From assembly GCA_029547705.1 (NCBI GenBank), contig JAKPOU010000063.1, forward strand, positions 62,001 through 126,000: a DNA stretch of 64,000 nucleotides. Reading direction: 5' to 3'. Positions within the stretch are counted from its first letter, which is position 1; the number at the start of each line of letters is the position of its first letter. The DNA comes from Bacteroidota bacterium. Lineage in GTDB: Bacteria > Bacteroidota > Bacteroidia > Bacteroidales > VadinHA17. The notes under the pieces are model-generated. The model was not told the DNA's origin, made no database searches, and was given only the letters and a program-made list of their open reading frames with translations. The position numbers and the translations under genes are program-made. Of this stretch, positions 8,545-17,241 are shown piece after piece.

Positions 8545-10767
8545 ATGCATAACAGATCAATAATTATTTTCATCCTGTTGCTGGCATTACTTATTTGTTG
8601 CTCGACTGATCCCAAAACGGTAACCGGTTATGTAAATCCATTTTATGGTACTACAACGCTTTGGGACAGTTCTGATCTGGGATATAAGCCCAGCCCCGAG
8701 CCTGAATTTCGTACTGTCCTTACTGAATTCGGACGAAGGCCGGCGAAAGGCATTACCAGGGCATGGGGAGGCGAATGCTATCCGGGATCGACATTACCAC
8801 ATGCTATGGTGCAGGCTACTCCCGTAACCATGTATGGCAGCGGTTCTGGCTATCAGTACGAGGATACAGTTATATTTGCTTTCTCTCATTCCAGCAAGGG
8901 ACAATGGGGGTTGGGACATGTACCCATTCTACCCTTTACCGGAGAAATAACAGTTGATAATTACCATTCTACCTATAATCATGATAACGAGTCAGCAAAG
9001 CCCGGCTACTATCAGGTTTACCTTGAACGGTACGGCATAAACGCTGAAATGACTACTACAATGCGTTGTGCATATCATAAATTCACATACCGGGCGAACG
9101 TCGAAAAAAGATTGTTACTCAATCTGTCCCGGACAAATAGCATGCGTGTCGGAACAAGATTTTCTTTCAAACAGGAAAACAGAAACACATTCTCCGGTTC
9201 TCAAGGCTCGGGCGAAGTTATTTACTTTTATGCAGTAGCCAACCACGATATCAAAAGCATAGATTCACTCACAGACAATAGAGAAAAAATTACCATTGTT
9301 GATTTTACCGGTCAAAAAGGACCGCTTGAACTGAAGATCGGTTTTTCATTTGTAAGCGTTGACAAGGCCAGGAAAAACCTGGAAGCGGAAATGAATGACA
9401 AAAATTTTGCACAAGTAGTCAAAGAGGCTGATAAGACATGGGAAGACCTTTTATCGAAAATAAAGGTAACCGGCGGAACTGAAAAACAAAAACGGACATT
9501 CTACTCGTGCCTGTATAGAGCGTTACAGTGGCCGGCGATTCGAAGCGATATTGATGGTGAATACACTGATTCACGTGGCAATACAGTCAATAAAGGGTTT
9601 AATTATTATACCAGTAATAATTACTGGGACACCTGGCAATCTAAAATGGTGTTGATGGAGATGCTGGAATCCGAATTAACAGCTGATGTTATTCGCTCAG
9701 ATATTGAAAGGGGTAAAGTAGGAGGCTTCTTGTCAAGTGGTTTTCATGGGGACTTTTCCACATCATTTATTACCGGCAGTTATCTTCGCGGTATTCGTGA
9801 TTATGATATTGACAGTGCTTACTATTTAGCATTGAACAACGCCACTAAAGTGGCAGAAGGACCAAGAAGAGGCGGAAGGCGTTATCTCAGTGAATACATT
9901 GACAGAGGATGGATTGCCGAAAACCGTGTTGAAAATCCTACTACCGGGACCGAAGAAGACGAGGCAAAAGCATCAGTGTCCAAAACGATAGAATATGCTT
10001 ACAGTGATTATTCAGTTGCACTTCTGGCCAAAGAGTTAGGTGATATGGATAATTATCACATGTTGATGCAACGCTCAGAAAATTATAAAAATCTGTTCGA
10101 CACATCAACACTTTTTATGCGCGGTCGATTTGATAATGGCGACTGGGTTACACCTTTCTATCCTGATTACCCTTACTATGTTTATATGTACCGCGAATCA
10201 ACCGGGTGGCAAGCAACGTTTTTTGCACCGCAAAATCCATCGGGGCTTATAGGGCTTTTCCCAAACAAAAAGATTTTCGAACAAAAGCTTGATTCACTGT
10301 TTATCATTCCCTGGGGAGGCTACGAAGCTGATAATTTAACGGGTTTTCTTGGTCAGTACTGTGCAGGTAATCAGCCTTCACAAGGTATAGCATACTATTA
10401 CTATTTCATCGGCAAACAAGAGAAATGTCAGGAAAAACTGGACATTATTATGGAAAAATATTACGACATGGGCAAAGAAGGACTGGCATACGCTGGAATG
10501 GACGATGAAGGCGGATTGTCGTCATGGTATGTGCTGAATGCTATCGGATTATTTCCATTTTCACCTGCAGACCCGGAATACATTATCACAGTTCCTATTT
10601 TTGATAGAATTGTTTTTGATCTGGATGGAATTCCATTTACCATCAGCAAAATAAATAACGGAAGAAAGATCAGCAGCATCACATATGATGGACGAAAGAT
10701 AGATGATTATTTTGTGTCGCATGATGATTTGAAAAAGGGAAAAGAATTGAAAATAACAACCGAATAA
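8545..10767 (+). CDS. GH92 glycosidase lipoprotein with Gln at the acid-catalyst position
   Basis: A 740-residue family GH92 (alpha-mannosidase) protein. The leader ends in LLICCST, a lipobox, so it should be a surface or periplasmic lipoprotein. Family blocks are present: VNPFYGTTT, CYPGSTLPHAMVQATP, SGYQYEDTVIFAFSHSS, NNYWDTWQSKMVLMEM, KTIEYAYSDYSVALLAKELG and GMDDEGGLSSWYVLNAIGLF. The Asp pair D653/D654 corresponds to the usual catalytic-base region (GNDDCGQ). The block normally read GNEPSHH, which carries the general acid Glu, is AGNQPSQG here, placing Gln610 at that position. Family members with this change are known that act on mannose-1-phosphodiesters, where no acid is needed, so the substrate may be a phosphomannosyl glycan (inference). 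It has its own promoter and stands alone, outside a PUL. Confidence 0.88.
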   Translation: MHNRSIIIFILLLALLICCSTDPKTVTGYVNPFYGTTTLWDSSDLGYKPSPEPEFRTVLTEFGRRPAKGITRAWGGECYPGSTLPHAMVQATPVTMYGSGSGYQYEDTVIFAFSHSSKGQWGLGHVPILPFTGEITVDNYHSTYNHDNESAKPGYYQVYLERYGINAEMTTTMRCAYHKFTYRANVEKRLLLNLSRTNSMRVGTRFSFKQENRNTFSGSQGSGEVIYFYAVANHDIKSIDSLTDNREKITIVDFTGQKGPLELKIGFSFVSVDKARKNLEAEMNDKNFAQVVKEADKTWEDLLSKIKVTGGTEKQKRTFYSCLYRALQWPAIRSDIDGEYTDSRGNTVNKGFNYYTSNNYWDTWQSKMVLMEMLESELTADVIRSDIERGKVGGFLSSGFHGDFSTSFITGSYLRGIRDYDIDSAYYLALNNATKVAEGPRRGGRRYLSEYIDRGWIAENRVENPTTGTEEDEAKASVSKTIEYAYSDYSVALLAKELGDMDNYHMLMQRSENYKNLFDTSTLFMRGRFDNGDWVTPFYPDYPYYVYMYRESTGWQATFFAPQNPSGLIGLFPNKKIFEQKLDSLFIIPWGGYEADNLTGFLGQYCAGNQPSQGIAYYYYFIGKQEKCQEKLDIIMEKYYDMGKEGLAYAGMDDEGGLSSWYVLNAIGLFPFSPADPEYIITVPIFDRIVFDLDGIPFTISKINNGRKISSITYDGRKIDDYFVSHDDLKKGKELKITTE

Positions 10768-10910
10768 CAATTTAGACGTAAGACGCAAACAGCATAATAC
10801 TAGCATTATAGACTTATTTATAATAATTTTTTTCATGACGAATCAGAATATTCAGTAATAATATTATTACTTTTTCACTAAAAATGTCTGGAAATAAGTA
10901 ATGTTTTCAT

Positions 10911-10918
10911 TACTTTTG
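10911..10918 (+). promoter_or_regulatory. -7 promoter element upstream of hicA
   Basis: TACTTTTG matches TAnnTTTG and lies 55 bases before the hicA start. A clear -33 TTTG at the right distance is not visible, so only the -7 element is supported. Confidence 0.4.
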
Positions 10919-10973
10919 TGGTGAGTTTTTGAATTGAGACCTTGCGTTCTTTGAAAATTTAAAACGGAATATT

Positions 10974-11159
10974 ATGAAAGTATCAGATTTGATTGAAATC
11001 CTAAAGGAGGACGGTTGGGTGCTTTCAAGAACTAAAGGAAGTCATCGGCAATTTAAACATTCTAACAAAAAAGGTGTTGTTACTGTATCTGGTAAACTAT
11101 CTGATGATGTTAGAAAAGGTACTTTAGGCAGCATTTTAAGACAAGCCGGACTCAAATAG
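10974..11159 (+). CDS. hicA: HicA-type mRNA interferase toxin
   Basis: A 61-residue HicA (YcfA-like) toxin with the dsRBD-like fold. It has the expected N-terminus KVSDLIEILKEDGWVLSR, the active-site His in KGSHRQF, and the conserved ending GTLGSILRQAGL. HicA toxins cut mRNAs and are held inactive by HicB. Length and motifs are complete. The antitoxin follows after an unusually long gap of 125 bases, whereas most hicAB pairs nearly touch. The toxin is first, as is normal for the family. Confidence 0.92.
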   Translation: MKVSDLIEILKEDGWVLSRTKGSHRQFKHSNKKGVVTVSGKLSDDVRKGTLGSILRQAGLK

Positions 11160-11284
11160 TTCGGCTCGTCTTAGTGTGAGTTAAAATTAAATCTGAAGCT
11201 TCAATATATGTATCCAAGATTTCTAAGACACACTGGAACTTAAGGAAATTATTAAAACAAATTATTCAAACCAACTACGAAAAT

Positions 11285-11689
11285 ATGAAAACCATTATAG
11301 TCATCTTGGAAAGGTCAGAGAATAATTATTCAGCTTATATTCCCGACTTGGACGGATGTGTTGCAACTGGAGAAACAATAGATCAGGTTAAGGAACATAT
11401 CAAAGAAGCTGTAGAATTTCATCTTGACGGAATGAAGGAAGAAGGTTTAGATATTCCTGAAGCACTGCAAAATGATTATAATTTTGTTTATAAAATTGAT
11501 GTCGAATCATTATTTGAGTGGTTTTCAGGTGTACTAACCAAATCTGGAATTGCAAAACTCACTGGAATGAACCAAAGTTTATTAAGCCAATACGCAAATG
11601 GCATAAAGAAACCAAGCAAAAAGCAATCAAAAAAGATTGAAAAAGCGATACATAATTTTGGAGAAGAACTTCTTAGTATTCAGTTTTAA
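11285..11689 (+). CDS. hicB: HicB-family antitoxin with DNA-binding C-terminus
   Basis: A 134-residue antitoxin. Residues 1-65 are the HicB partial RNase H fold (YSAYIPDLDGCVATGETIDQ, then IKEAVEFHLDGM), which masks the HicA active site. Residues about 85-130 form a helix-turn-helix (GIAKLTGMNQSLLSQYANG followed by a Lys-rich helix), expected to bind the operator and repress the pair. Paired with hicA 125 bases upstream; a perfect terminator follows 8 bases after the stop. The long gap may hold a separate antitoxin promoter, but no clear element was seen there. Confidence 0.92.
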   Translation: MKTIIVILERSENNYSAYIPDLDGCVATGETIDQVKEHIKEAVEFHLDGMKEEGLDIPEALQNDYNFVYKIDVESLFEWFSGVLTKSGIAKLTGMNQSLLSQYANGIKKPSKKQSKKIEKAIHNFGEELLSIQF

Positions 11690-11697
11690 TAATTCAT

Positions 11698-11742
11698 AAC
11701 TATTTGAAAAGCTGCCAAAGCGTGGCAGCTTTTCAAATAGTT
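11698..11742 (+). terminator. Strong bidirectional hairpin between hicB and mcrC
   Basis: A perfect 20-bp stem pairs 11698-11717 with 11723-11742 around a 5-base loop AAGCG. The arms carry A/T tracts at their outer ends, so it can terminate hicB and, from the other strand, mcrBC transcripts. Confidence 0.8.
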
Positions 11743-11828
11743 AAAACATCAAAAGAACGTAGTAATTCCATCAAGACAAAATAGCTTTAACACCTGAGAT
11801 GGTCGGTATGTTTTATAAGCTGTATTGA

Positions 11829-13115
11829 CTATTTGAATTGACCATAACAGATAATCAAAATCATCTGCATACTCAGGAGCTCCGAAGCAAATTCCCTTAT
11901 CCCGGCATCGCAGAGCCTGCCGTCGCGGTGAAACATTATTGACGCGAGACTGCATTCTCCGTTGTTTTCAGATTCATAGAACCTGCCTGTTACCGATGCG
12001 GTTTCGCCGGGATAAACAAGCCACGATTTCCTGGTATTGAACAGTTTGTTGTAGGCAAACATCTGCCTTACATCTTCTTCGGACGGCCTGCCGGAGATAA
12101 TCTTCCATTTTGTGTCAATTACACAGCCCGGCTGAGAGTCAATCTCGATTATTATATCGGGTTTCTGGCGAATGACACTTTCTGTGCTTGTCCAGAATAC
12201 CTTTCGGTATTGAGGCCTAACTGATACATCGGGATAATCTCTGGCGGCAATAATAAGTCTTTTTGTAAACCAGGTCTCCCATAAGTCATTCATGTCAAAC
12301 ATTATCGCCAGTACATTATTTCGTCCGTGATTCAGATCCGGATGATAGTTCAGCAATAATAACCTGGATACCTCGACTGATTTTCTGTATGCTTCTGTTT
12401 TCCTGTGATAGCGGATTTTGTCAAACAGCTCATCATTCACTTCAATATCCCCGAGTTCAGGGAAAAGGGAAAGCAGGTTGAGGGCAGTTCCCGTTGCCTC
12501 ACTGCTGACCGGAAGCCGTGCTATTACTTTTAATGTTTTCCTGAGGATACGGTTTAAAAAATGGTCCCGATCGTAAATGGTGTGCCTCGAATAGAATCTT
12601 TCAGCATGTATAAGGTTTCTGTGAATATGCTTGTTAAATAAAAGGCTTCCTTTCAGGTAATTGTTGTTACCTTCTGTTTTGTGGTAATGTTTTACCAGAC
12701 CGCGGTGCATCAGATCCCTGACTTCATCGAGAAACATTTTGATGTATACTTCAAGGATGAAGTTGCTCCTGAGCTTCAGATCTGACTCGGTGGGGGTGTT
12801 GACTGAAAAATAACCACATTGCTTAAGCATATTTATAAGAACCGTCTGAGCAGGTTCTTCATTCTGCCGGCCCCTGTCAATCTTTGGCAGGACTTCCACA
12901 CAATACTTCCCTATCTGGATGGCACCCACATACTGATGAAATCTAACGCCGTTTGCGGTGAGACTGTACCAGGGCAGGTCCCTTTCGCCGGCAAAATCTT
13001 TCAGAGCAGCAAACAGTTCTTCCGGAAGTATTTTGCCTTCCCTGCCGGGATTCCTTGTGTTGTATGAGCTGTGCTCAAAAACCCGGAATACCTTATCTGA
13101 TCCGCTTGCTTCCAA
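11829..13115 (-). CDS. mcrC: McrC-type nuclease subunit of a McrBC restriction system
   Basis: A 428-residue McrC homologue. The N-terminal half has the region GVRFHQYVGAIQIGKYCVEVLPKID typical of McrC, which connects to the McrB ring. The C-terminal half has the PD-(D/E)xK nuclease core: KPDIIIEID, then CVIDTKWK, with DxK as the metal site. McrBC complexes cut DNA containing modified cytosine, so this is a defence enzyme against modified phage DNA. It begins 9 bases after the mcrB stop, so the two are one operon. The gene converges on hicB across a strong terminator. Confidence 0.9.
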   Translation of the reverse strand: MEASGSDKVFRVFEHSSYNTRNPGREGKILPEELFAALKDFAGERDLPWYSLTANGVRFHQYVGAIQIGKYCVEVLPKIDRGRQNEEPAQTVLINMLKQCGYFSVNTPTESDLKLRSNFILEVYIKMFLDEVRDLMHRGLVKHYHKTEGNNNYLKGSLLFNKHIHRNLIHAERFYSRHTIYDRDHFLNRILRKTLKVIARLPVSSEATGTALNLLSLFPELGDIEVNDELFDKIRYHRKTEAYRKSVEVSRLLLLNYHPDLNHGRNNVLAIMFDMNDLWETWFTKRLIIAARDYPDVSVRPQYRKVFWTSTESVIRQKPDIIIEIDSQPGCVIDTKWKIISGRPSEEDVRQMFAYNKLFNTRKSWLVYPGETASVTGRFYESENNGECSLASIMFHRDGRLCDAGIREFASELLSMQMILIICYGQFK

Positions 13116-13124
13116 TACAATGCT

Positions 13125-16016
13125 CTACTTGTTCATCAATGCTGCCAGGGCTTTTTCAAACTCTGCTATTTCCTTTAGCGATCTCTTATTTATCCTGCAT
13201 ACCTGCTTGTGGGCAAAATCATTCTCATCAGCCTGATAGCTGGCAAACCTCACGCTCTCATCAGCTATCTTTTCAATGAATCCGCTACCCAGTACCAGTC
13301 CCATCTTATCATAATTTCCATAGAAATATTCCTGCAGCAGGGGGATTATTTTATTCCTGAATACACTCATCAGGTCTGAAGGATTTTTTAATCCCAGGAA
13401 ATACGAATGACCTATCCTGTGATCCCTGTCGACAAGCTTTTCAATCCGCTGGTTTAATGTTTCAAGCAGCTCTGAAATGCGGTATCCGGATATCATATTA
13501 TCCATTCCGTCCAGATCGTACTGCGGAGTCATTTCAATAAATGAGAATCTCCTTCGCAGGGCTGTATCAAGGGCTTCCACACTCCTGTCGGCAGTATTCA
13601 TTGTTCCGATAATATACAGATTAGGCGTTACGAAAAATTTCGATTTTGAATACGGAAGTATTGCGGAAAGGCCTTCTTCATTCCCGTATCTTTTGTCTTC
13701 CTCAATCAGGGTAATAAGTTCGCCAAAGATTTGAGATACATTGCCTCTGTTAATTTCATCTATTATCAGAACATACTTTTTCCTATCCTCCGTGTCAACA
13801 ATATCTTGTTCCAGTAATTTTTGTATCACAGTGGATTTGTTTTCCTCAGGATGCCTTTCCCCGGCGTACTCAAATGCAGCGTTTATTGCAAGGCGTTTAA
13901 ACAGACCGTCTTCAACACTATAGGTGAGATTGCCGCTGTTGTCAGCTGATGGCTTGATTCCTTCGATAAAATCCTCGTAGCTCAGGCTCTGGTGGAATGT
14001 GGTGAAAACGATCCTTCCATCACGAACCAGTTTTTCATATACTTTCCTGTTGGCCTGGTGATTGCCGGGGGAATAATCTTCCGGTGAGGTGATCCGTACA
14101 GCCAGGTCAATGGTTGAATAGGTTTTGCCCGTGCCGGGGGGGCCGTAGAGTAGGGTGTTGAGGTTCATAACCGGGATATCTGGTCCATATGCTTTTTTAA
14201 ATAATAATTCTCTGTAGTCAGGATCAATTACCGCATCCAGAAATGCAGAATTATGGGATTTCCTGAAAGGTGATTTCGTGCCATGGTCAAGTTCACTTTT
14301 CACAGCTTCATACCAGGCCTCCAATATGCTTTCGTCATATATGACGGAAAATATATTGAAAGCCGCCCGTGAGGGAGCTACAGTCTCCCCTGGCATCTTT
14401 TCATACGCGTCTTCGCCGGATAGTTTGATAAAGTGTTCATGTTCCCTGAGGGAATCCGACCGGGAAGCCGGTATAAGAAGCCAGATAATATCTGAAGACC
14501 CGAATATGTTGTCATTTCCTGAATCTGTACTGATTACAGGTCTTTGATTTACTGTTACACTTAATTTATTGTCAGACCGGGTAACTGAAAAGGCGAGTCT
14601 TGGGTTGTCATTTGTAAATCCGAACTTATCAGCAAGGTTTTCCAGAATACTGAAATATGCTTCCGCATAGTTTCTTGAAGCGGCGGTTTTAAGTACGCTG
14701 ATAAGCTCTGATTCATTGGCCATGCTCTTGTCCTTGTCGAGCATCACGTATAAAATGTTTTGGGCCAGGATTAAATGGGATTCATCAGGATAGCAGTCAG
14801 GTCCGAGGGAATCATTTACCAGTGAAATTAATTCCTTGTCGGTTAAAATATAATTGTCTCTGAATTCAGAGATAAGTTCCATGTAATGGGCGTATTTTTC
14901 TCCGGAGGGTTTCGGACTGACACCTGTAAGGCTGCAGTATTTTCTGTAGAAGGAATCCTTGTACAGGGCATAATTCCCGGGATCATGATAAGTGAGAAAC
15001 ACAGAGGCAGTCCGTTCGTCATGATGACTGCTCAGTACAGGTTCAACTTTCCGATAAACTGAAAGGACATTATTCATGAATCCTTGAACGCGGGTATTCA
15101 GATCCTCATCTTCATCGAAGAGCTGAATAAAGCATTTTCTGTATTCTTCGGGATGGGTGGAAGCAATATGGTTCTTAACCGCTGCTGCAATATGATAAAC
15201 AAGATTGCTTAAGTCAATACTTCTTATTTCCTCGTTGAAATCAGAGGCCGAAGTATCAGGCCTTCCCCGGTATTTCTTTAGCAGCTGCCACTTATACAGT
15301 TCATCAGCCAGGCCTTCTTGTCTCACCCTCTCCTTAAACCGTGAGACAATATCCAGGATTTTATCATCCGGCCTGATACCCCGGATTTTATTTACAAGCT
15401 CTGTACCTTCAGCTGTTGCTGTGGCATAAAACATCAGATGGCTGAGGGTATGAAAATCGTGACCTTCAGATAAGGATGCAAGGAAGGCGAATGCATCCGA
15501 CAGGAGTTTATATTTCTCTGAAACTGATGTTTTTGAGGGAGAGAGCTTTATTCCTAACTTTTTTAGAAAATTTTCTGCCGGTTTATTCCAGTCCGGTATT
15601 TTATCAGGGAAACGGGCACTAAATAACGGACTCCAGAATGCTCCGGGAAGCGCCTCAATTCTGTATTCGCCTTCAAGAATATTTTGAGCTGTCATGAAGG
15701 GCGTGTCTTCTGATGTAATGAGATAGTTTAAATTCCGCCTGATATCATGTAAGGAATCCCGTAATCCTTCTTTTGCGGCTCCGGTTTTAACCGTTACGTC
15801 AATGCTTTTAATATAGCTGTATACTTTTTCATACAGATCAGCATCAGACAGGGTTGCAGGCGTATCCGGATCAAGTAACTGCTCTGTCAGCTGTTTCGGT
15901 TCTTCTTTTGCTTCTCCGGGGGCTGCGGATTTTTCCGGAATAGATTTAATCCATGCATCATATCCCCGGAAGAGCTGTTTGAGCTTCTCCTCTGATACGT
16001 TAAACGGATTGTTCAT
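13125..16016 (-). CDS. mcrB: McrB-type AAA+ GTPase with a large N-terminal region
   Basis: A 963-residue protein. The McrB motor is in the last 350 residues: Walker A LLYGPPGTGKTYST (about residue 620), Walker B YVLIIDEINRGNVSQIFGEL, and the GTP-specificity motif MNTADRS before ALDTALRRRFSF. The first 600 residues are not the short DUF3578-type DNA-binding domain of E. coli McrB. They contain helical segments and a block near 480-560 that I cannot assign. That region probably decides which DNA is recognised, so the target may not be methylcytosine. Expressed with mcrC downstream. The start ATG is followed by NNPFNVSEEKLKQLF and lies 256 bases from a divergent gene. Confidence 0.88.
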   Translation of the reverse strand: MNNPFNVSEEKLKQLFRGYDAWIKSIPEKSAAPGEAKEEPKQLTEQLLDPDTPATLSDADLYEKVYSYIKSIDVTVKTGAAKEGLRDSLHDIRRNLNYLITSEDTPFMTAQNILEGEYRIEALPGAFWSPLFSARFPDKIPDWNKPAENFLKKLGIKLSPSKTSVSEKYKLLSDAFAFLASLSEGHDFHTLSHLMFYATATAEGTELVNKIRGIRPDDKILDIVSRFKERVRQEGLADELYKWQLLKKYRGRPDTSASDFNEEIRSIDLSNLVYHIAAAVKNHIASTHPEEYRKCFIQLFDEDEDLNTRVQGFMNNVLSVYRKVEPVLSSHHDERTASVFLTYHDPGNYALYKDSFYRKYCSLTGVSPKPSGEKYAHYMELISEFRDNYILTDKELISLVNDSLGPDCYPDESHLILAQNILYVMLDKDKSMANESELISVLKTAASRNYAEAYFSILENLADKFGFTNDNPRLAFSVTRSDNKLSVTVNQRPVISTDSGNDNIFGSSDIIWLLIPASRSDSLREHEHFIKLSGEDAYEKMPGETVAPSRAAFNIFSVIYDESILEAWYEAVKSELDHGTKSPFRKSHNSAFLDAVIDPDYRELLFKKAYGPDIPVMNLNTLLYGPPGTGKTYSTIDLAVRITSPEDYSPGNHQANRKVYEKLVRDGRIVFTTFHQSLSYEDFIEGIKPSADNSGNLTYSVEDGLFKRLAINAAFEYAGERHPEENKSTVIQKLLEQDIVDTEDRKKYVLIIDEINRGNVSQIFGELITLIEEDKRYGNEEGLSAILPYSKSKFFVTPNLYIIGTMNTADRSVEALDTALRRRFSFIEMTPQYDLDGMDNMISGYRISELLETLNQRIEKLVDRDHRIGHSYFLGLKNPSDLMSVFRNKIIPLLQEYFYGNYDKMGLVLGSGFIEKIADESVRFASYQADENDFAHKQVCRINKRSLKEIAEFEKALAALMNK

Positions 16017-16272
16017 TGTACTTTGATTTAGAGGGAACCATATAAGTCTACTAAAATAGTAAAATATGGGGTGCGTATGGATTTTTTGGCCGGAAATAAA
16101 GATGTAAGCCGGTTGGAAAGCTTTTCGATTGCCGGTTTATATATAATCCCTGTTCTATCTCATAAATTTTTGTGAACTTGTGCATAAATTTCGATAAACT
16201 CAGAAATTGCACCCGGATCAGGTTTTTACTTAATACTTATATTTTTTTTACATTCCATAACATAATACCGTC

Positions 16273-16971
16273 ATGAAAAGATTACTGTTCCTTGTTCTTG
16301 TTTTTAATATTATTGTGGCTTCAGGTCAGAATGATTCCGTGTCAATCTGCGGAAAGGTTGCCGACTTCGACGACAGGCCTGTGAAGAATGCCCTGGTAAT
16401 GCTGAAAGGTGAAAATTTCGGCGGATTCGTTGATACCACTTATTCAGACCGGCACGGTTTCTATTCCCTTAAGGTAAAAAGGGGATGGTATTCCGGTATG
16501 GCTGTCATTGATATGGAGGATTACGGTAAAAGCAAACTGGAATTCTGGGCATTTGAAATACCTGCTTTTGAAAATCTGAATATTGATGCCAGATATGACA
16601 GGCTTGAAATTTACGGTCTTAATGTTTTTGAAATACAGGGTGCATACCCGGGATATACAATTTATTTCAGACCGATGAGCCTTACACGTATTTTGTCTGC
16701 TGACATGGAGGTAAATATCCCTGAAATAGCTCCGCCGCCGGAACAGCTGGAAATCCGGGTTGAAATAAACGGTGAGACTGTAAATGTTAACCATATACAA
16801 AGAGTGGAAGAATTTGCGGGGGAACAGATGCTGTATGCCTTTTTGATTCATACAGATCCCGGCAAAGAGTCTGCCGGCAAATATGATATGATAAGGATAT
16901 CAGCCAGGGACAGGGGAAACGGAGACAGGGGAGAGGCAATCTGTTTCAGGGAAAGGTCAAGGTATGAATGA
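16273..16971 (+). CDS. Secreted protein with carboxypeptidase-regulatory-like domain, unknown function
   Basis: A 232-residue protein. A signal peptide covers residues 1-18 (MKRLLFLVLVFNIIVASG). Residues about 24-90 (ISICGKVADFDDRPVKNALV, then GFYSLKVKRGWYSGMAV) look like a carboxypeptidase-regulatory-like beta-sandwich, a common add-on of Bacteroidota envelope proteins. The remainder has no recognised domain. It is transcribed away from mcrB and separated from the SbcD-like gene by 270 bases, so it is probably not part of either unit. No enzymatic motif is visible. Confidence 0.65.
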   Translation: MKRLLFLVLVFNIIVASGQNDSVSICGKVADFDDRPVKNALVMLKGENFGGFVDTTYSDRHGFYSLKVKRGWYSGMAVIDMEDYGKSKLEFWAFEIPAFENLNIDARYDRLEIYGLNVFEIQGAYPGYTIYFRPMSLTRILSADMEVNIPEIAPPPEQLEIRVEINGETVNVNHIQRVEEFAGEQMLYAFLIHTDPGKESAGKYDMIRISARDRGNGDRGEAICFRERSRYE

Positions 16972-17041
16972 CAGATAAACCAGTCGTGACAGAAGCTTCA
17001 TTAGCCTCAGCGGAGTAACTGTTCCGGGCCGCAGGATCCTT

Positions 17042-17101
17042 ATCATATCAGGAGTGTTATCTTTGGGCCTGGTACCTACATCGTTATAATCCTGATATGA
17101 T
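17042..17101. repeat. Inverted repeat in the 16972-17241 gap
   Basis: ATCATATCAGGA (17042-17053) and its exact complement TCCTGATATGAT (17090-17101) are separated by 36 bases. It could fold as a hairpin or serve as a two-site operator upstream of the SbcCD-like unit. The rest of the gap shows nothing. Confidence 0.45.
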
Positions 17102-17241
17102 TATTGCCGATTATCCTGATTCATAATTTGGCTATTCCTTACAATATTTTTAATTTGTGTGATAATAAATCATGCTTCCCCTATCCGGATATTTCAGGAA
17201 ATGGTTTGAAGCAATTATCAGGGTGATAAACTGATCTGATT

